From assembly GCA_037141055.1 (NCBI GenBank), contig JBAXDH010000177.1, positions 1 to 5,825 on the forward strand: a DNA stretch of 5,825 nt, in the 5' to 3' direction. The translations under genes were made by a program, and so were the position numbers. This DNA comes from CAIVAT01 sp037141055 (GTDB lineage Bacteria; Bacteroidota; Bacteroidia; Bacteroidales; FEN-979). Of this stretch, positions 1 to 5,825 are shown in pieces. The notes under the pieces were generated by a model. The model saw only the letters and a program-made list of their open reading frames with translations. It was not told the origin of the DNA and ran no database searches. The number at the start of each line of letters is the position of its first letter. The first letter of the stretch is position 1.

Positions 1-331
1 AATAAGTCCGACAGACCTGAAGCTTATTCCAGGGTTATCAAACAATATTTATTTTATACTGTATGAGTTACTGACGAATGCTGAAAAACACCTTGGAACG
101 GGTCATATCGACATTTCTGTCTCTTCGGAGTTTGACAACCTATATATTCTGTATAAGGATGACGGGAAAGGATTTGACTCAAACATGGATACGACCAATG
201 GGCTGGGGATCACGCTGATTAAAAAGCGAGTTCTCCTTATGGGCGGACAAACTAATTTACAAACAGATAGTAAGAGCGGGACCCGGTGGACAATCACCAT
301 TCCAGGCAAAGGAAATATCCTGATGAACTGA
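1..331 (+). CDS. Sensor histidine kinase, C-terminal fragment (ATP-binding domain)
   Basis: This is the 3' end of a two-component sensor kinase that autophosphorylates from ATP and passes the phosphate to a response regulator. The 5' part lies outside the window. The reading phase begins at base 2 and 109 residues remain. They cover most of a HATPase_c domain: an N-box (YELLTNAEKH, fragment residues 21-30, with Glu22 and Asn26 as the likely base and Mg-binding residues), a G1 box (DDGKGFD, 53-59), a G2 box (GLGITLIKKRV, 67-77) and a closing SGTRWTITIP strand (92-101). The close N-box to G1 spacing and the GLGI..IKKRV..MGG pattern resemble the NarX/LiaS-type kinases that pair with LuxR-type regulators. 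The phosphoacceptor His and any sensor or membrane part are not visible. The stop is only 5 bases before the regulator, so the two are very probably cotranscribed and cognate. Family call is firm; the signal sensed is unknown. Confidence 0.93.
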   Translation, partial: ISPTDLKLIPGLSNNIYFILYELLTNAEKHLGTGHIDISVSSEFDNLYILYKDDGKGFDSNMDTTNGLGITLIKKRVLLMGGQTNLQTDSKSGTRWTITIPGKGNILMN

Positions 332-336
332 TTTTT

Positions 337-972
337 ATGATTAAAATTTTTGTTATCGAAGACCATGAGGCGATTATCGTTCCCGGACTCAGGAACCTTT
401 TTCGTCCATCGCGCGATCAGATCGAGGTAACGGGGTCTTCACCGGGATTGCAAACAGCTTTATTAAACCCATCCATTGGAATGGTAGATTTGATCATATT
501 AGATTTGTGGATTCCGGGAGAAAATCCCTTGAATACTATGAATTTGCTCAGAGAACGATGCCCTGACGTTCCGGTTCTGATTTATACTTCTGAAGAGCTT
601 CCGATATGGCAGGACAAAATGATGCAAGCCGGTGTAAAAGGGTTTTTGAGAAAAAGCTGTCCCCGTGAAGATTTGAAGTCAGCAATCATGCACATTACCA
701 ATGGGGGCACTTGGTTTACAGGCCCTATGACTTTTGACCGCTTTTCTGATAAATCAGACAATAAACCGGAAAGTCTTTCACCGAAACTCTCTCCTGTTCA
801 AAAGGAGATAATTGACCTGCTTATTGCTGGTTATCATCATCATGAGATCGCAAAAAGGCTAAATACTACTTCAGCAAAGATCGATAAAACACTGACAGGG
901 TTAAGAATTAAATTTCAGTGCAAGACTACCATTGAGTTGGTGATGTTACTGTCTGGGAAATTGGATTCTTGA
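337..972 (+). CDS. NarL/FixJ-type response regulator (REC + LuxR-type HTH)
   Basis: The 211-residue product is a phosphorylation-controlled DNA-binding regulator, about the usual length for the NarL family. The receiver domain (about 1-122) shows the acidic pair Glu8-Asp9, phosphoacceptor Asp56 in ILDLWIPG, the switch Thr84 in IYTSEE and the conserved Lys106 in FLRKS. A polar linker (about 128-148) leads to a LuxR-type helix-turn-helix (about 149-205) starting LSPVQKEIIDLL. This start is chosen because it puts the first beta strand (MIKIFVIED) at the N-terminus and leaves 5 bases after the kinase stop. An in-frame GTG at 286 would add 17 residues encoded inside the kinase gene. No Shine-Dalgarno site is seen, as is common in Bacteroidota. 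The HTH is divergent: the usual Glu of the RE pair is Gln155, and the TVKxH stretch of the recognition helix reads KIDKT (181-185). Target genes are unknown; the secreted genes downstream are one possibility. Confidence 0.93.
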   Translation: MIKIFVIEDHEAIIVPGLRNLFRPSRDQIEVTGSSPGLQTALLNPSIGMVDLIILDLWIPGENPLNTMNLLRERCPDVPVLIYTSEELPIWQDKMMQAGVKGFLRKSCPREDLKSAIMHITNGGTWFTGPMTFDRFSDKSDNKPESLSPKLSPVQKEIIDLLIAGYHHHEIAKRLNTTSAKIDKTLTGLRIKFQCKTTIELVMLLSGKLDS

Positions 973-1039
973 CGTTTTTCTCAACAAGCCTGCACATGGA
1001 TTTAATTGCTTTGAGCAGAATTTAATCAAAAATCTCTCC

Positions 1040-1083
1040 ACACGAAATTTTCGGTGTCTGATCCGGTGTGTAAATCGCACACC
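1040..1083. repeat. Two tandem inverted repeats (ACAC/GGTGT units)
   Basis: The first unit is the palindrome CGAAA-T-TTTCG (1043-1053), flanked by ACAC (1040-1043, sharing one base) and GTGT (1054-1057). The second is GGTGTG (1065-1070), a 7-base spacer, and CACACC (1078-1083), which is a perfect 6-bp stem. CGGTGT occurs directly repeated at 1052 and 1064, 12 bases apart. The arms can also pair across units, ACAC 1040-1043 with GTGT 1066-1069 and GGTGT 1053-1057 with ACACC 1079-1083. No T-run follows the second stem, so a standard intrinsic terminator is not supported. A protein-binding site or an RNA structure at the end of the regulator transcript are both possible. Confidence 0.5.
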
Positions 1084-1109
1084 CTATATCTAATTCGCAT
1101 CCTGAAATT

Positions 1110-1127
1110 CAATTGTTTAACAAATTG
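1110..1127. repeat. Bulged palindrome, candidate operator
   Basis: CAATTGTT (1110-1117) and AACAAATTG (1119-1127) flank a single T and pair over 8 bp with one extra A in the right arm. The inner core TTGTT-T-AACAA is perfect. The dyad symmetry, A/T richness and position about 110 bases before the next start would suit a dimeric regulator site, but A/T-rich palindromes of this size also arise by chance. Confidence 0.35.
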
Positions 1128-1146
1128 GTGGATGTAAATACCAGGT

Positions 1147-1197
1147 GAATTTCTTCCAAAAATAATATTTTTTTTCCTGTTGTTTAGCGAATTTCTT
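1147..1197. repeat. Direct repeat GAATTTCTT, 42 bases apart
   Basis: GAATTTCTT occurs at 1147-1155 and 1189-1197. AGGTGAA also occurs twice, overlapping the start of the first copy (1143-1149) and directly following the second (1198-1204). The 42-base spacing is about four helical turns, which would put both copies on the same face of the DNA. Between them lies a T8 tract (1168-1175). The location just before the secreted-protein operon is where activator sites would be expected. No regulator is identified by sequence. Confidence 0.35.
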
Positions 1198-1236
1198 AGG
1201 TGAACCTTTAAAGCCGGAAATTTAAAACATATATTT

Positions 1237-1626
1237 ATGAAAAAGATCTTCGTTGCTACTATTATCTGTGTCCTTTTCTGCTTACAAGGAACGTTTGCTC
1301 AAACTATCAGACCCTGGCCGATCCCTTCTTATAATATTCCAGTCTTTGGGAGGGCCTTATTTCAGGAGTACGTACATCCATCTAATGACAACACGGAAGG
1401 GAGAAGAAGGGTTCATATTGAGGTATCCAGCCAGAAAACTCCTGACACACTGACTAATCCTGTTACGGTTTGGATCTATAGCTTGGATCACACTACGGTA
1501 CTTGGACCTTATTCCGTCAATTATGGGGTGACCCTGACAGTTGATATTGACGATAGGGATTGGGGAGTAATGGTGGAGGCAAGTGAAGCGGTTGTTGTTA
1601 GTGTATGGATTACTTTGGATAGCTAA
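1237..1626 (+). CDS. Small secreted protein of unknown family (129 aa)
   Basis: I do not recognise a family. The start gives a clean Sec signal peptide: KK at positions 2-3, a hydrophobic core (about 4-16) and a likely cut after Ala21 (GTFA|QTI), with Gln as the mature N-terminus, as is frequent in Bacteroidota. Cys11 and Cys15 lie inside the core, not at the cut site, so it is not an evident lipoprotein. The mature part is about 108 residues and has no Cys. It opens with a Pro/aromatic segment (RPWPIPSYNIP) and then alternates hydrophobic and polar residues (VHIEVSS, VTVWIYSL, VTLTVDID, WGVMVEAS, VVVSVWITL), which suggests an all-beta fold. There is no T9SS sorting domain, so it is probably periplasmic or released by another route. 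It lies 66 bases before the C25 peptidase gene with no terminator between, so cotranscription is likely. A role as partner or inhibitor of that peptidase is inference only. An A/T-rich stretch precedes the ATG. Confidence 0.85.
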   Translation: MKKIFVATIICVLFCLQGTFAQTIRPWPIPSYNIPVFGRALFQEYVHPSNDNTEGRRRVHIEVSSQKTPDTLTNPVTVWIYSLDHTTVLGPYSVNYGVTLTVDIDDRDWGVMVEASEAVVVSVWITLDS

Positions 1627-1692
1627 TCCATAAGAAATATGCAATTATATAAACCTGAAAGCCAATTATTATTCACCTTTAAAAACAGCTAT

Positions 1693-4600
1693 ATGAGATC
1701 GAACGCAATTCTTTACTTTCTTCTATTATTCTTTATCTCTGTGGTTGCTCAATCACAGCCATCCTGGGTCAATTTTTCAAGCGATGAACCTTCTAAACCC
1801 AATATCTCGTTATTGTCATCATCAAATCAAACTATTCGTTATCGTGTAAGGATATCCGGAATATACAGTGAATCGATAACCCTTCATGGGGAGGTTTATC
1901 AGCGGTTATCAATTCCCGGTGGTCAAAAATGGGGCGCATCAGGGTATCCTGAAATTCCTTCGATCGGTAGACTACTTGCTATACCCCAGTGCAGCGGGAT
2001 AAGCATTTCGGTAGAAATAACCGATTCTCTTGTTTTAGATGGATATAACCCTTACCCTTCACCCAAAATAGTTGAAGATACTATAGGTGGAGAATCCAGG
2101 CTGGTTGAGCAGTTTGTAAAAAATGATTCGATCTATTCATTAGACCAGTATTTCCCGGGGGTTCAATACGAATCGGCTGATGGAGGTTCTCTGAGATCTC
2201 AAAAAGTCCTCAGGATGTCAGCATTCCCGATCAGGTATAATCCTGCCAATAAGAAACTGGTCGTATATACCGATTTTGAAGTGAATATTCAGTTTCAAAA
2301 TCCGGTAACTGAAGTTAATGTTAACACTGGGTTGTTTAGCCGTCTAACAAGGAGCACTTTACTGAATTATACCGACCAGTCTGTTCCACCAACGCCGATA
2401 TACCCGAACCCTTTACCGGGAACAGTAACTTGGAAAACCATGTCGAGTATTACTGAGGCAAGCAATATTGTAGCCGATTACCTGATCATTACCGACGATC
2501 AGTTCTTTAACCCAGTTCACAGCCCCGCCCTTTTAGCATTGGCCAATCATCGCGCCAGTTATGATGGTTTTAATGTTGTGATCGTCAGTGTACAAAATAT
2601 TCTTGGCCTGCCGTTCTCATATGACCCACCACCGATTGGAGGGGGCGATTGGGTTTCAGAACGTAAAATCAGGACTTTTATAAAACAGGTTTATGATGGC
2701 CAGCATGCCGTGCATACTTATGATGGAAGAGTTGCTTTTGTATGCTTGGTTGGTCATGCAAGTCTTGATAATGATGATACAGGCATGCCAACCTCCTATG
2801 ATCCTGATCCAACTTGCCAGCCTGGCTCCCCAGGCGTATTTTGGTCTGCCAATGATTACTATTTTTCATGTGTAACAAAGGATGTTAACACCAATTGGGA
2901 TTTGCTGGGGGATCTGTTTATCGGAAGGTTGTCTGCACGCAATGAATCCGACTTGAATAATATTGTCACTAAAATCAAGCACAATGAAAAAGAATATTCA
3001 TTTGAAAGCTGGAAATCGGTAAATACCTTAGCCTACGGCGGTCCATTTTGGGGTGCCGATCCTGTTCAATCAAATCAGTATTTTAACGTTGACTTGTTTA
3101 ATTGGCTCAATAGTATAACCGTTCCGGAATTTTCCACTACAAAGATTAATTCTAGTGTTAATATTCCCTGGAACCAGTATTACGTTAATCATTTGAACAC
3201 CACTGGAACCAATATCGTATTTCATCTCGGCCATGGGGAGACTGATTCATGGTGCCAGGGGAATAATTGTTATGACGAAAACCTTGGAGCACTTACGATT
3301 GGATATAAAATGACAAATCTTGCCAATACCGGAAAGTATCCATTCGTAATCTCGCAATCCTGTCATACTGGAGCATTTTCCGGTGTTGGACCAGATTGCA
3401 TTGGAACAAAAACCGTATCATATGCATCCAACGCAGGATATGTTGGTTACCTTGGCTCATGGAGAGAAGCAGGGATGAGTTTTACGCAACCAATCGAATT
3501 TCCAAAGACTTTGCAGGAGCACATTCTTGGTGCGATTTTTATTGATCTCTCTACGATGATTGGAGAAGCCGTATTAGAGGCAAGAATTGGTGTGAGCAGT
3601 CCAACTAATGCAGGATACAACCCTATGCATTTTCAGCACAATTTATTTGCTGACCCTGCTTATAACATTTTATCAACAGGCTATGAAATTACACACAATA
3701 CTGTCTTGCCTCCACCTCCACCACTTCCCCAAATAACTACCATCAGCACCAAGGTTTATGTTAGGCAGGGAGTTACACTTTCCCTTTCAGCTAATGCAAT
3801 TTTAGAATTTTCTGAAAATGGGCAATTGATCGTTGAGAATGGCGCAATCTTGGAATTGGGGAACAATGTGACCATCAAAGGGCAGGTAGCCTTTAATAAA
3901 ATTATAATCGAAGGCACTTTGTGCGGAATTGGAGGAAATATCAACAACCCGGTTCCCATTACCAACTTACACCTGGTTTCGCTCAATAACATAACCTGGA
4001 GCGGGATAGAGTTTAATAATCCTCAATTGATAGTTAAACTTAATGGTTGTTCTTTGTCGAAGTGTTATTTTTCAGGTCAGCTTACACGTCTTGAGGCAAG
4101 TGCTTCGACAACATTTACAAATTCCCTTATCGGGTTAAATCAATCCGGGCTGCAAGTGGATGGTTGTACATTTACCAATTCAAACATACTGCTCACTAAC
4201 AACAATGAATCAGGGATGTTTGCGCAAATTCTGAATTCGACATTCCAGAACAGCCCGGCTGACGCGATGATCAGAATTGAACATTATCCGGCTTTTTCAA
4301 TTCAGAATTGCACGATTAACTATGATCATGGGACAGGAATTGATCTTTATTATAGCGGTTGCGGCAATGGCCAGTATTCTGTTAAAAGTAACATCATCCA
4401 GAAAAGTGGCAGTTCACAGGACTTGAGTTGGGGGATCAAGGTTTATCATTCCTTCGCCGACATCGAGAACAACCTTGTCACCAACAACAGGTTTGGGATT
4501 GTTACTCTTAACCAGAGCACGGTGAGATTAATTGGGAATGCCGGTGCTTCCACGGCCAATCAAACCCAACGGATCATCAATAATTACCAAAATCAGGTGA

Positions 4601-5664
4601 GAGCAAGCGACAACAGTTTTCCATTCTATTTTCACAACAACATTATCCAGAATACGCCCTCTGGCAGCACCTACCTGGTGTACTACGATAACAGTGCTGT
4701 TATTGATCCTCCTTCAACGGATAACTCTACATTTTTTAATGTTAAGTGTAACTGCTTCGACAACTTCAATCCTGTCCCCCAACTCTATCCCTCCGGTTGG
4801 TATCAATGGTCGATATGGTGCCCACCGTCCGCTTGCCAGTTTACGGCTCAAGCAAGTGATGATCTAGAAACGGCGATTGCCAATATCGATTCTGCACACT
4901 ATGAGTTGGCAGAAACTCAACTTAAGGCCATCATCGCTACCTATCCAAGAACAACATATTCCATGGAAGCTGCCAAAAAGCTTATTCCATTAAAAAAGTT
5001 GTCGGACCAAAATTTTGCTGCACTTTCAGTTTATTATGACACTACGGCAGCACTTCATGCAGATTCGTTATCCGATCAACTCGTATATCGGTTGAAAAAC
5101 ATTTGTACGGTCGAGAGTGAAAATTATCCTGCGGCAATTGATTGGTACGAAAGCGATATTATGAATCCCGCATCACTGAATGACTCGGTATATTCTCTGA
5201 TTGATTTAAGCGACACCTACCTCCGAATGCAGGCTGATTCGAACCTGAAATCCTCAATGAATAAATATACAGGCCAACTTAGCCAGTATAAACCTAAAAA
5301 CCAAATGGACCATGCATCACGCAGCAACGAATGGATCAAATTACTTTTCAATGATAAACCATTTGGTGACGGGCAAAAACCAACCGAATCAGCTCAAAAT
5401 GGATTTTCTCTCGGTCAGAACAATCCAAATCCGTTCAATGCAACAACCCAATTAGTATATACGCTACCAGTTGAAGGGAAAATCTCGATCTTGATTGTAA
5501 ATGTTACCGGACAACAGGTTCTAAAAGTGGACTGTGCAAACCAGGCTGTCGGACAACATTCCATCATGGTTGATCTTTCGGACAATCCAGACGGAATCTA
5601 TTTTATATCGCTGTTAGCGGATGGTAAAACCGTAAGCAAGATAAAGGCCATCAAAACCCATTAA
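1693..5664 (+). CDS. Secreted C25 (gingipain-type) cysteine peptidase with beta-helix, TPR-like region and T9SS sorting domain
   Basis: The product (1323 aa) is predicted to be a T9SS-exported endopeptidase. Order of parts: signal peptide 1-19 (SVVA|QSQ); an N-terminal region with a C25-propeptide-like strand pair ending FPIRYNPANKKLVVYTDF (178-195); a C25 domain about 262-656, opening ADYLIITDD, with GDLFIGRLSA in its middle; candidate catalytic His514 in HLGHGE and Cys557 in ISQSCHTGAF; Pro-rich linker 673-679; right-handed beta-helix about 681-1015 rich in Asn, Ile and G/C-T-F turns; four Cys (1019, 1021, 1043, 1048); a helical TPR-like region about 1056-1210; and a T9SS type A domain 1237-1323 beginning GFSLGQNNPNPFN with GIYFISL near the end. 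A start at 1639 would put 18 polar residues before the signal peptide, so 1693 is preferred. PorU, the T9SS sortase, is also C25 but lacks such a sorting domain. Substrate specificity is unknown. Confidence 0.93.
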   Translation: MRSNAILYFLLLFFISVVAQSQPSWVNFSSDEPSKPNISLLSSSNQTIRYRVRISGIYSESITLHGEVYQRLSIPGGQKWGASGYPEIPSIGRLLAIPQCSGISISVEITDSLVLDGYNPYPSPKIVEDTIGGESRLVEQFVKNDSIYSLDQYFPGVQYESADGGSLRSQKVLRMSAFPIRYNPANKKLVVYTDFEVNIQFQNPVTEVNVNTGLFSRLTRSTLLNYTDQSVPPTPIYPNPLPGTVTWKTMSSITEASNIVADYLIITDDQFFNPVHSPALLALANHRASYDGFNVVIVSVQNILGLPFSYDPPPIGGGDWVSERKIRTFIKQVYDGQHAVHTYDGRVAFVCLVGHASLDNDDTGMPTSYDPDPTCQPGSPGVFWSANDYYFSCVTKDVNTNWDLLGDLFIGRLSARNESDLNNIVTKIKHNEKEYSFESWKSVNTLAYGGPFWGADPVQSNQYFNVDLFNWLNSITVPEFSTTKINSSVNIPWNQYYVNHLNTTGTNIVFHLGHGETDSWCQGNNCYDENLGALTIGYKMTNLANTGKYPFVISQSCHTGAFSGVGPDCIGTKTVSYASNAGYVGYLGSWREAGMSFTQPIEFPKTLQEHILGAIFIDLSTMIGEAVLEARIGVSSPTNAGYNPMHFQHNLFADPAYNILSTGYEITHNTVLPPPPPLPQITTISTKVYVRQGVTLSLSANAILEFSENGQLIVENGAILELGNNVTIKGQVAFNKIIIEGTLCGIGGNINNPVPITNLHLVSLNNITWSGIEFNNPQLIVKLNGCSLSKCYFSGQLTRLEASASTTFTNSLIGLNQSGLQVDGCTFTNSNILLTNNNESGMFAQILNSTFQNSPADAMIRIEHYPAFSIQNCTINYDHGTGIDLYYSGCGNGQYSVKSNIIQKSGSSQDLSWGIKVYHSFADIENNLVTNNRFGIVTLNQSTVRLIGNAGASTANQTQRIINNYQNQVRASDNSFPFYFHNNIIQNTPSGSTYLVYYDNSAVIDPPSTDNSTFFNVKCNCFDNFNPVPQLYPSGWYQWSIWCPPSACQFTAQASDDLETAIANIDSAHYELAETQLKAIIATYPRTTYSMEAAKKLIPLKKLSDQNFAALSVYYDTTAALHADSLSDQLVYRLKNICTVESENYPAAIDWYESDIMNPASLNDSVYSLIDLSDTYLRMQADSNLKSSMNKYTGQLSQYKPKNQMDHASRSNEWIKLLFNDKPFGDGQKPTESAQNGFSLGQNNPNPFNATTQLVYTLPVEGKISILIVNVTGQQVLKVDCANQAVGQHSIMVDLSDNPDGIYFISLLADGKTVSKIKAIKTH

Positions 5665-5669
5665 TTATT

Positions 5670-5677
5670 TATCTTTG
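5670..5677 (+). promoter_or_regulatory. Candidate Bacteroidota -7 box (TATCTTTG)
   Basis: TATCTTTG matches the Bacteroidota -7 consensus TAnnTTTG exactly and lies just after the peptidase stop. No TTG is seen at the usual -33 position (roughly 5645-5651), so only half of the promoter is supported. If used, transcription would start near 5682-5685, inside the left arm of the hairpin, and give a leader of about 40 bases for the gene at 5722. Confidence 0.35.
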
Positions 5678-5679
5678 AT

Positions 5680-5713
5680 CCGGAGGAACCATAAATGTTC
5701 CTCCGGTTTATTT
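5680..5713 (+). terminator. Rho-independent terminator after the peptidase gene
   Basis: CCGGAGGAAC (5680-5689) and GTTCCTCCGG (5697-5706) form a perfect 10-bp GC-rich stem around a 7-base loop, followed by TTTATTT (5707-5713). It starts 15 bases after the peptidase stop, as expected for the end of that transcript. There is no T-rich tail on the opposite strand, so it works in one direction only. The left arm also contains GGAGG, 8 bases before an ATG in the loop (5695), so part of it resembles a ribosome binding site. Confidence 0.85.
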
Positions 5714-5721
5714 ATGCTCCT

Positions 5722-5825
5722 ATGAAAAATATTTGGGTAAAATCTACAATTCTATTTTTATTCTTCAACGTTTCTATGTCTGGCTCTTTATTTTCCCAAT
5801 GGTCGTCCCGACACATGACCAGGGG
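5722..5825 (+). CDS. Exported protein, N-terminal fragment (signal peptide only)
   Basis: Only the first 34 residues lie in the window and the frame is open to the right edge. They form a typical signal peptide: Lys2 and Lys7, a hydrophobic core STILFLFFNVSM, and a likely cut at LFS|QWSS (after Ser25), leaving Gln at the mature N-terminus. This ATG is preferred because it gives a compact signal peptide. An in-frame ATG at 5695 inside the terminator loop would add nine residues (MFLRFIYAP) and has a GGAGG sequence 8 bases before it, so it cannot be excluded. The gene begins 15 bases after the terminator stem, which leaves no room for a promoter downstream of the hairpin. Function cannot be judged from this fragment. 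Confidence 0.75.
   Translation, partial: MKNIWVKSTILFLFFNVSMSGSLFSQWSSRHMTR

Larger units (their letters stand above)
973..1236. other. Repeat-rich intergenic region between regulator and secreted genes
   Basis: No gene is supported in these 264 bases. The region ends the two-component operon and should hold the promoter of the secreted-protein operon. It contains two adjacent small inverted repeats built from ACAC/GGTGT units (1040-1083), a bulged palindrome (1110-1127), a direct repeat GAATTTCTT at 1147 and 1189, and a run of eight T at 1168-1175. No convincing Bacteroidota promoter (TTG then TAnnTTTG at about 20 bases) was found by eye. A TTG at 1180-1182 has no good -7 partner downstream. 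No strong terminator with a clean T-tract follows the regulator gene. Confidence 0.6.

Noticed and set aside
286..336. In-frame GTG start at 286 for the response regulator
   Set aside because: It would add 17 polar residues before the first receiver strand and lie inside the kinase gene; the ATG at 337 gives the normal receiver N-terminus.
103..366. Reverse-strand open frame over the kinase end
   Set aside because: It lies opposite clear HATPase motifs, has no recognisable domain and no start context; the same holds for reverse frames at 1357-1644, 2678-2878 and 3756-3992.
485..507. Two TAGATTTG copies (485-492 and 500-507) matching TAnnTTTG
   Set aside because: They fall inside the regulator gene, encoding the strand that carries the phosphoacceptor Asp, and no gene starts nearby; the repeat follows from the similar residues coded.
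337..972. Identification as PorX, the T9SS regulator
   Set aside because: PorX has a receiver followed by a PglZ-type domain and is much longer; this protein ends in a LuxR-type HTH.
995..1024. Weak inverted repeat around TTGCTTTGAGCA after the regulator gene
   Set aside because: The stem is only about 4 bp with a 3-base loop and no T-run, too weak to call a terminator.
1639..1692. ATG at 1639 as start of the large peptidase
   Set aside because: It places 18 extra residues before a complete signal peptide that begins at the ATG at 1693. It remains possible but is less likely.
1693..5664. Identification as PorU, the T9SS sortase
   Set aside because: PorU is a C25-like protein but is not itself a cargo with a type A sorting domain; the clear sorting domain, beta-helix and helical tail point to a secreted cargo.
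1..5825. CRISPR array, insertion sequence, tRNA or rRNA
   Set aside because: No regularly spaced repeats, transposase motifs, terminal inverted repeats or structural RNA signatures were seen; coding sequence fills most of the window.

Overview
The window looks like a chromosomal stretch from a member of the Bacteroidota or the wider FCB group. The strongest indicator is the C-terminus of the large protein, which is a type A sorting domain of the type IX secretion system (T9SS), a system confined to this group. The moderate-to-low GC, the A/T-rich sequence in place of Shine-Dalgarno sites before most starts, and an exact TAnnTTTG -7 box near the right edge fit the same assignment. The genus cannot be read from the sequence.

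All genes lie on the + strand. The left edge (to 331) is the 3' end of a sensor histidine kinase, covering most of its ATP-binding domain. Five bases later comes a complete NarL/LuxR-type response regulator (337-972), so the two form a two-component pair. A 264-bp intergenic region (973-1236) has no gene but is rich in small inverted and direct repeats. Next is a 129-residue secreted protein of unknown family (1237-1626). It is followed by a 1323-residue secreted multidomain protein (1693-5664) with a signal peptide, a gingipain-type propeptide region, a family C25 cysteine peptidase domain with an apparent His/Cys dyad, a proline-rich linker, a right-handed beta-helix region, a helical TPR-like region and the T9SS sorting domain. 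A strong 10-bp hairpin terminator (5680-5706) follows. A new exported protein begins at 5722 and runs off the right edge.

The most economical reading is a signalling pair next to an export unit. The small protein and the peptidase probably share a transcript, and the peptidase would cross the inner membrane by Sec and the outer membrane by T9SS, ending on the cell surface or in the medium. Control of this unit by the response regulator, and action of the small protein on the peptidase, are inferences from position only. The points most worth checking are the small protein as a peptidase partner or inhibitor, the response regulator's divergent recognition helix, the intergenic repeat cluster, and the overlap of -7 box, terminator and SD-like sequence before the last gene.
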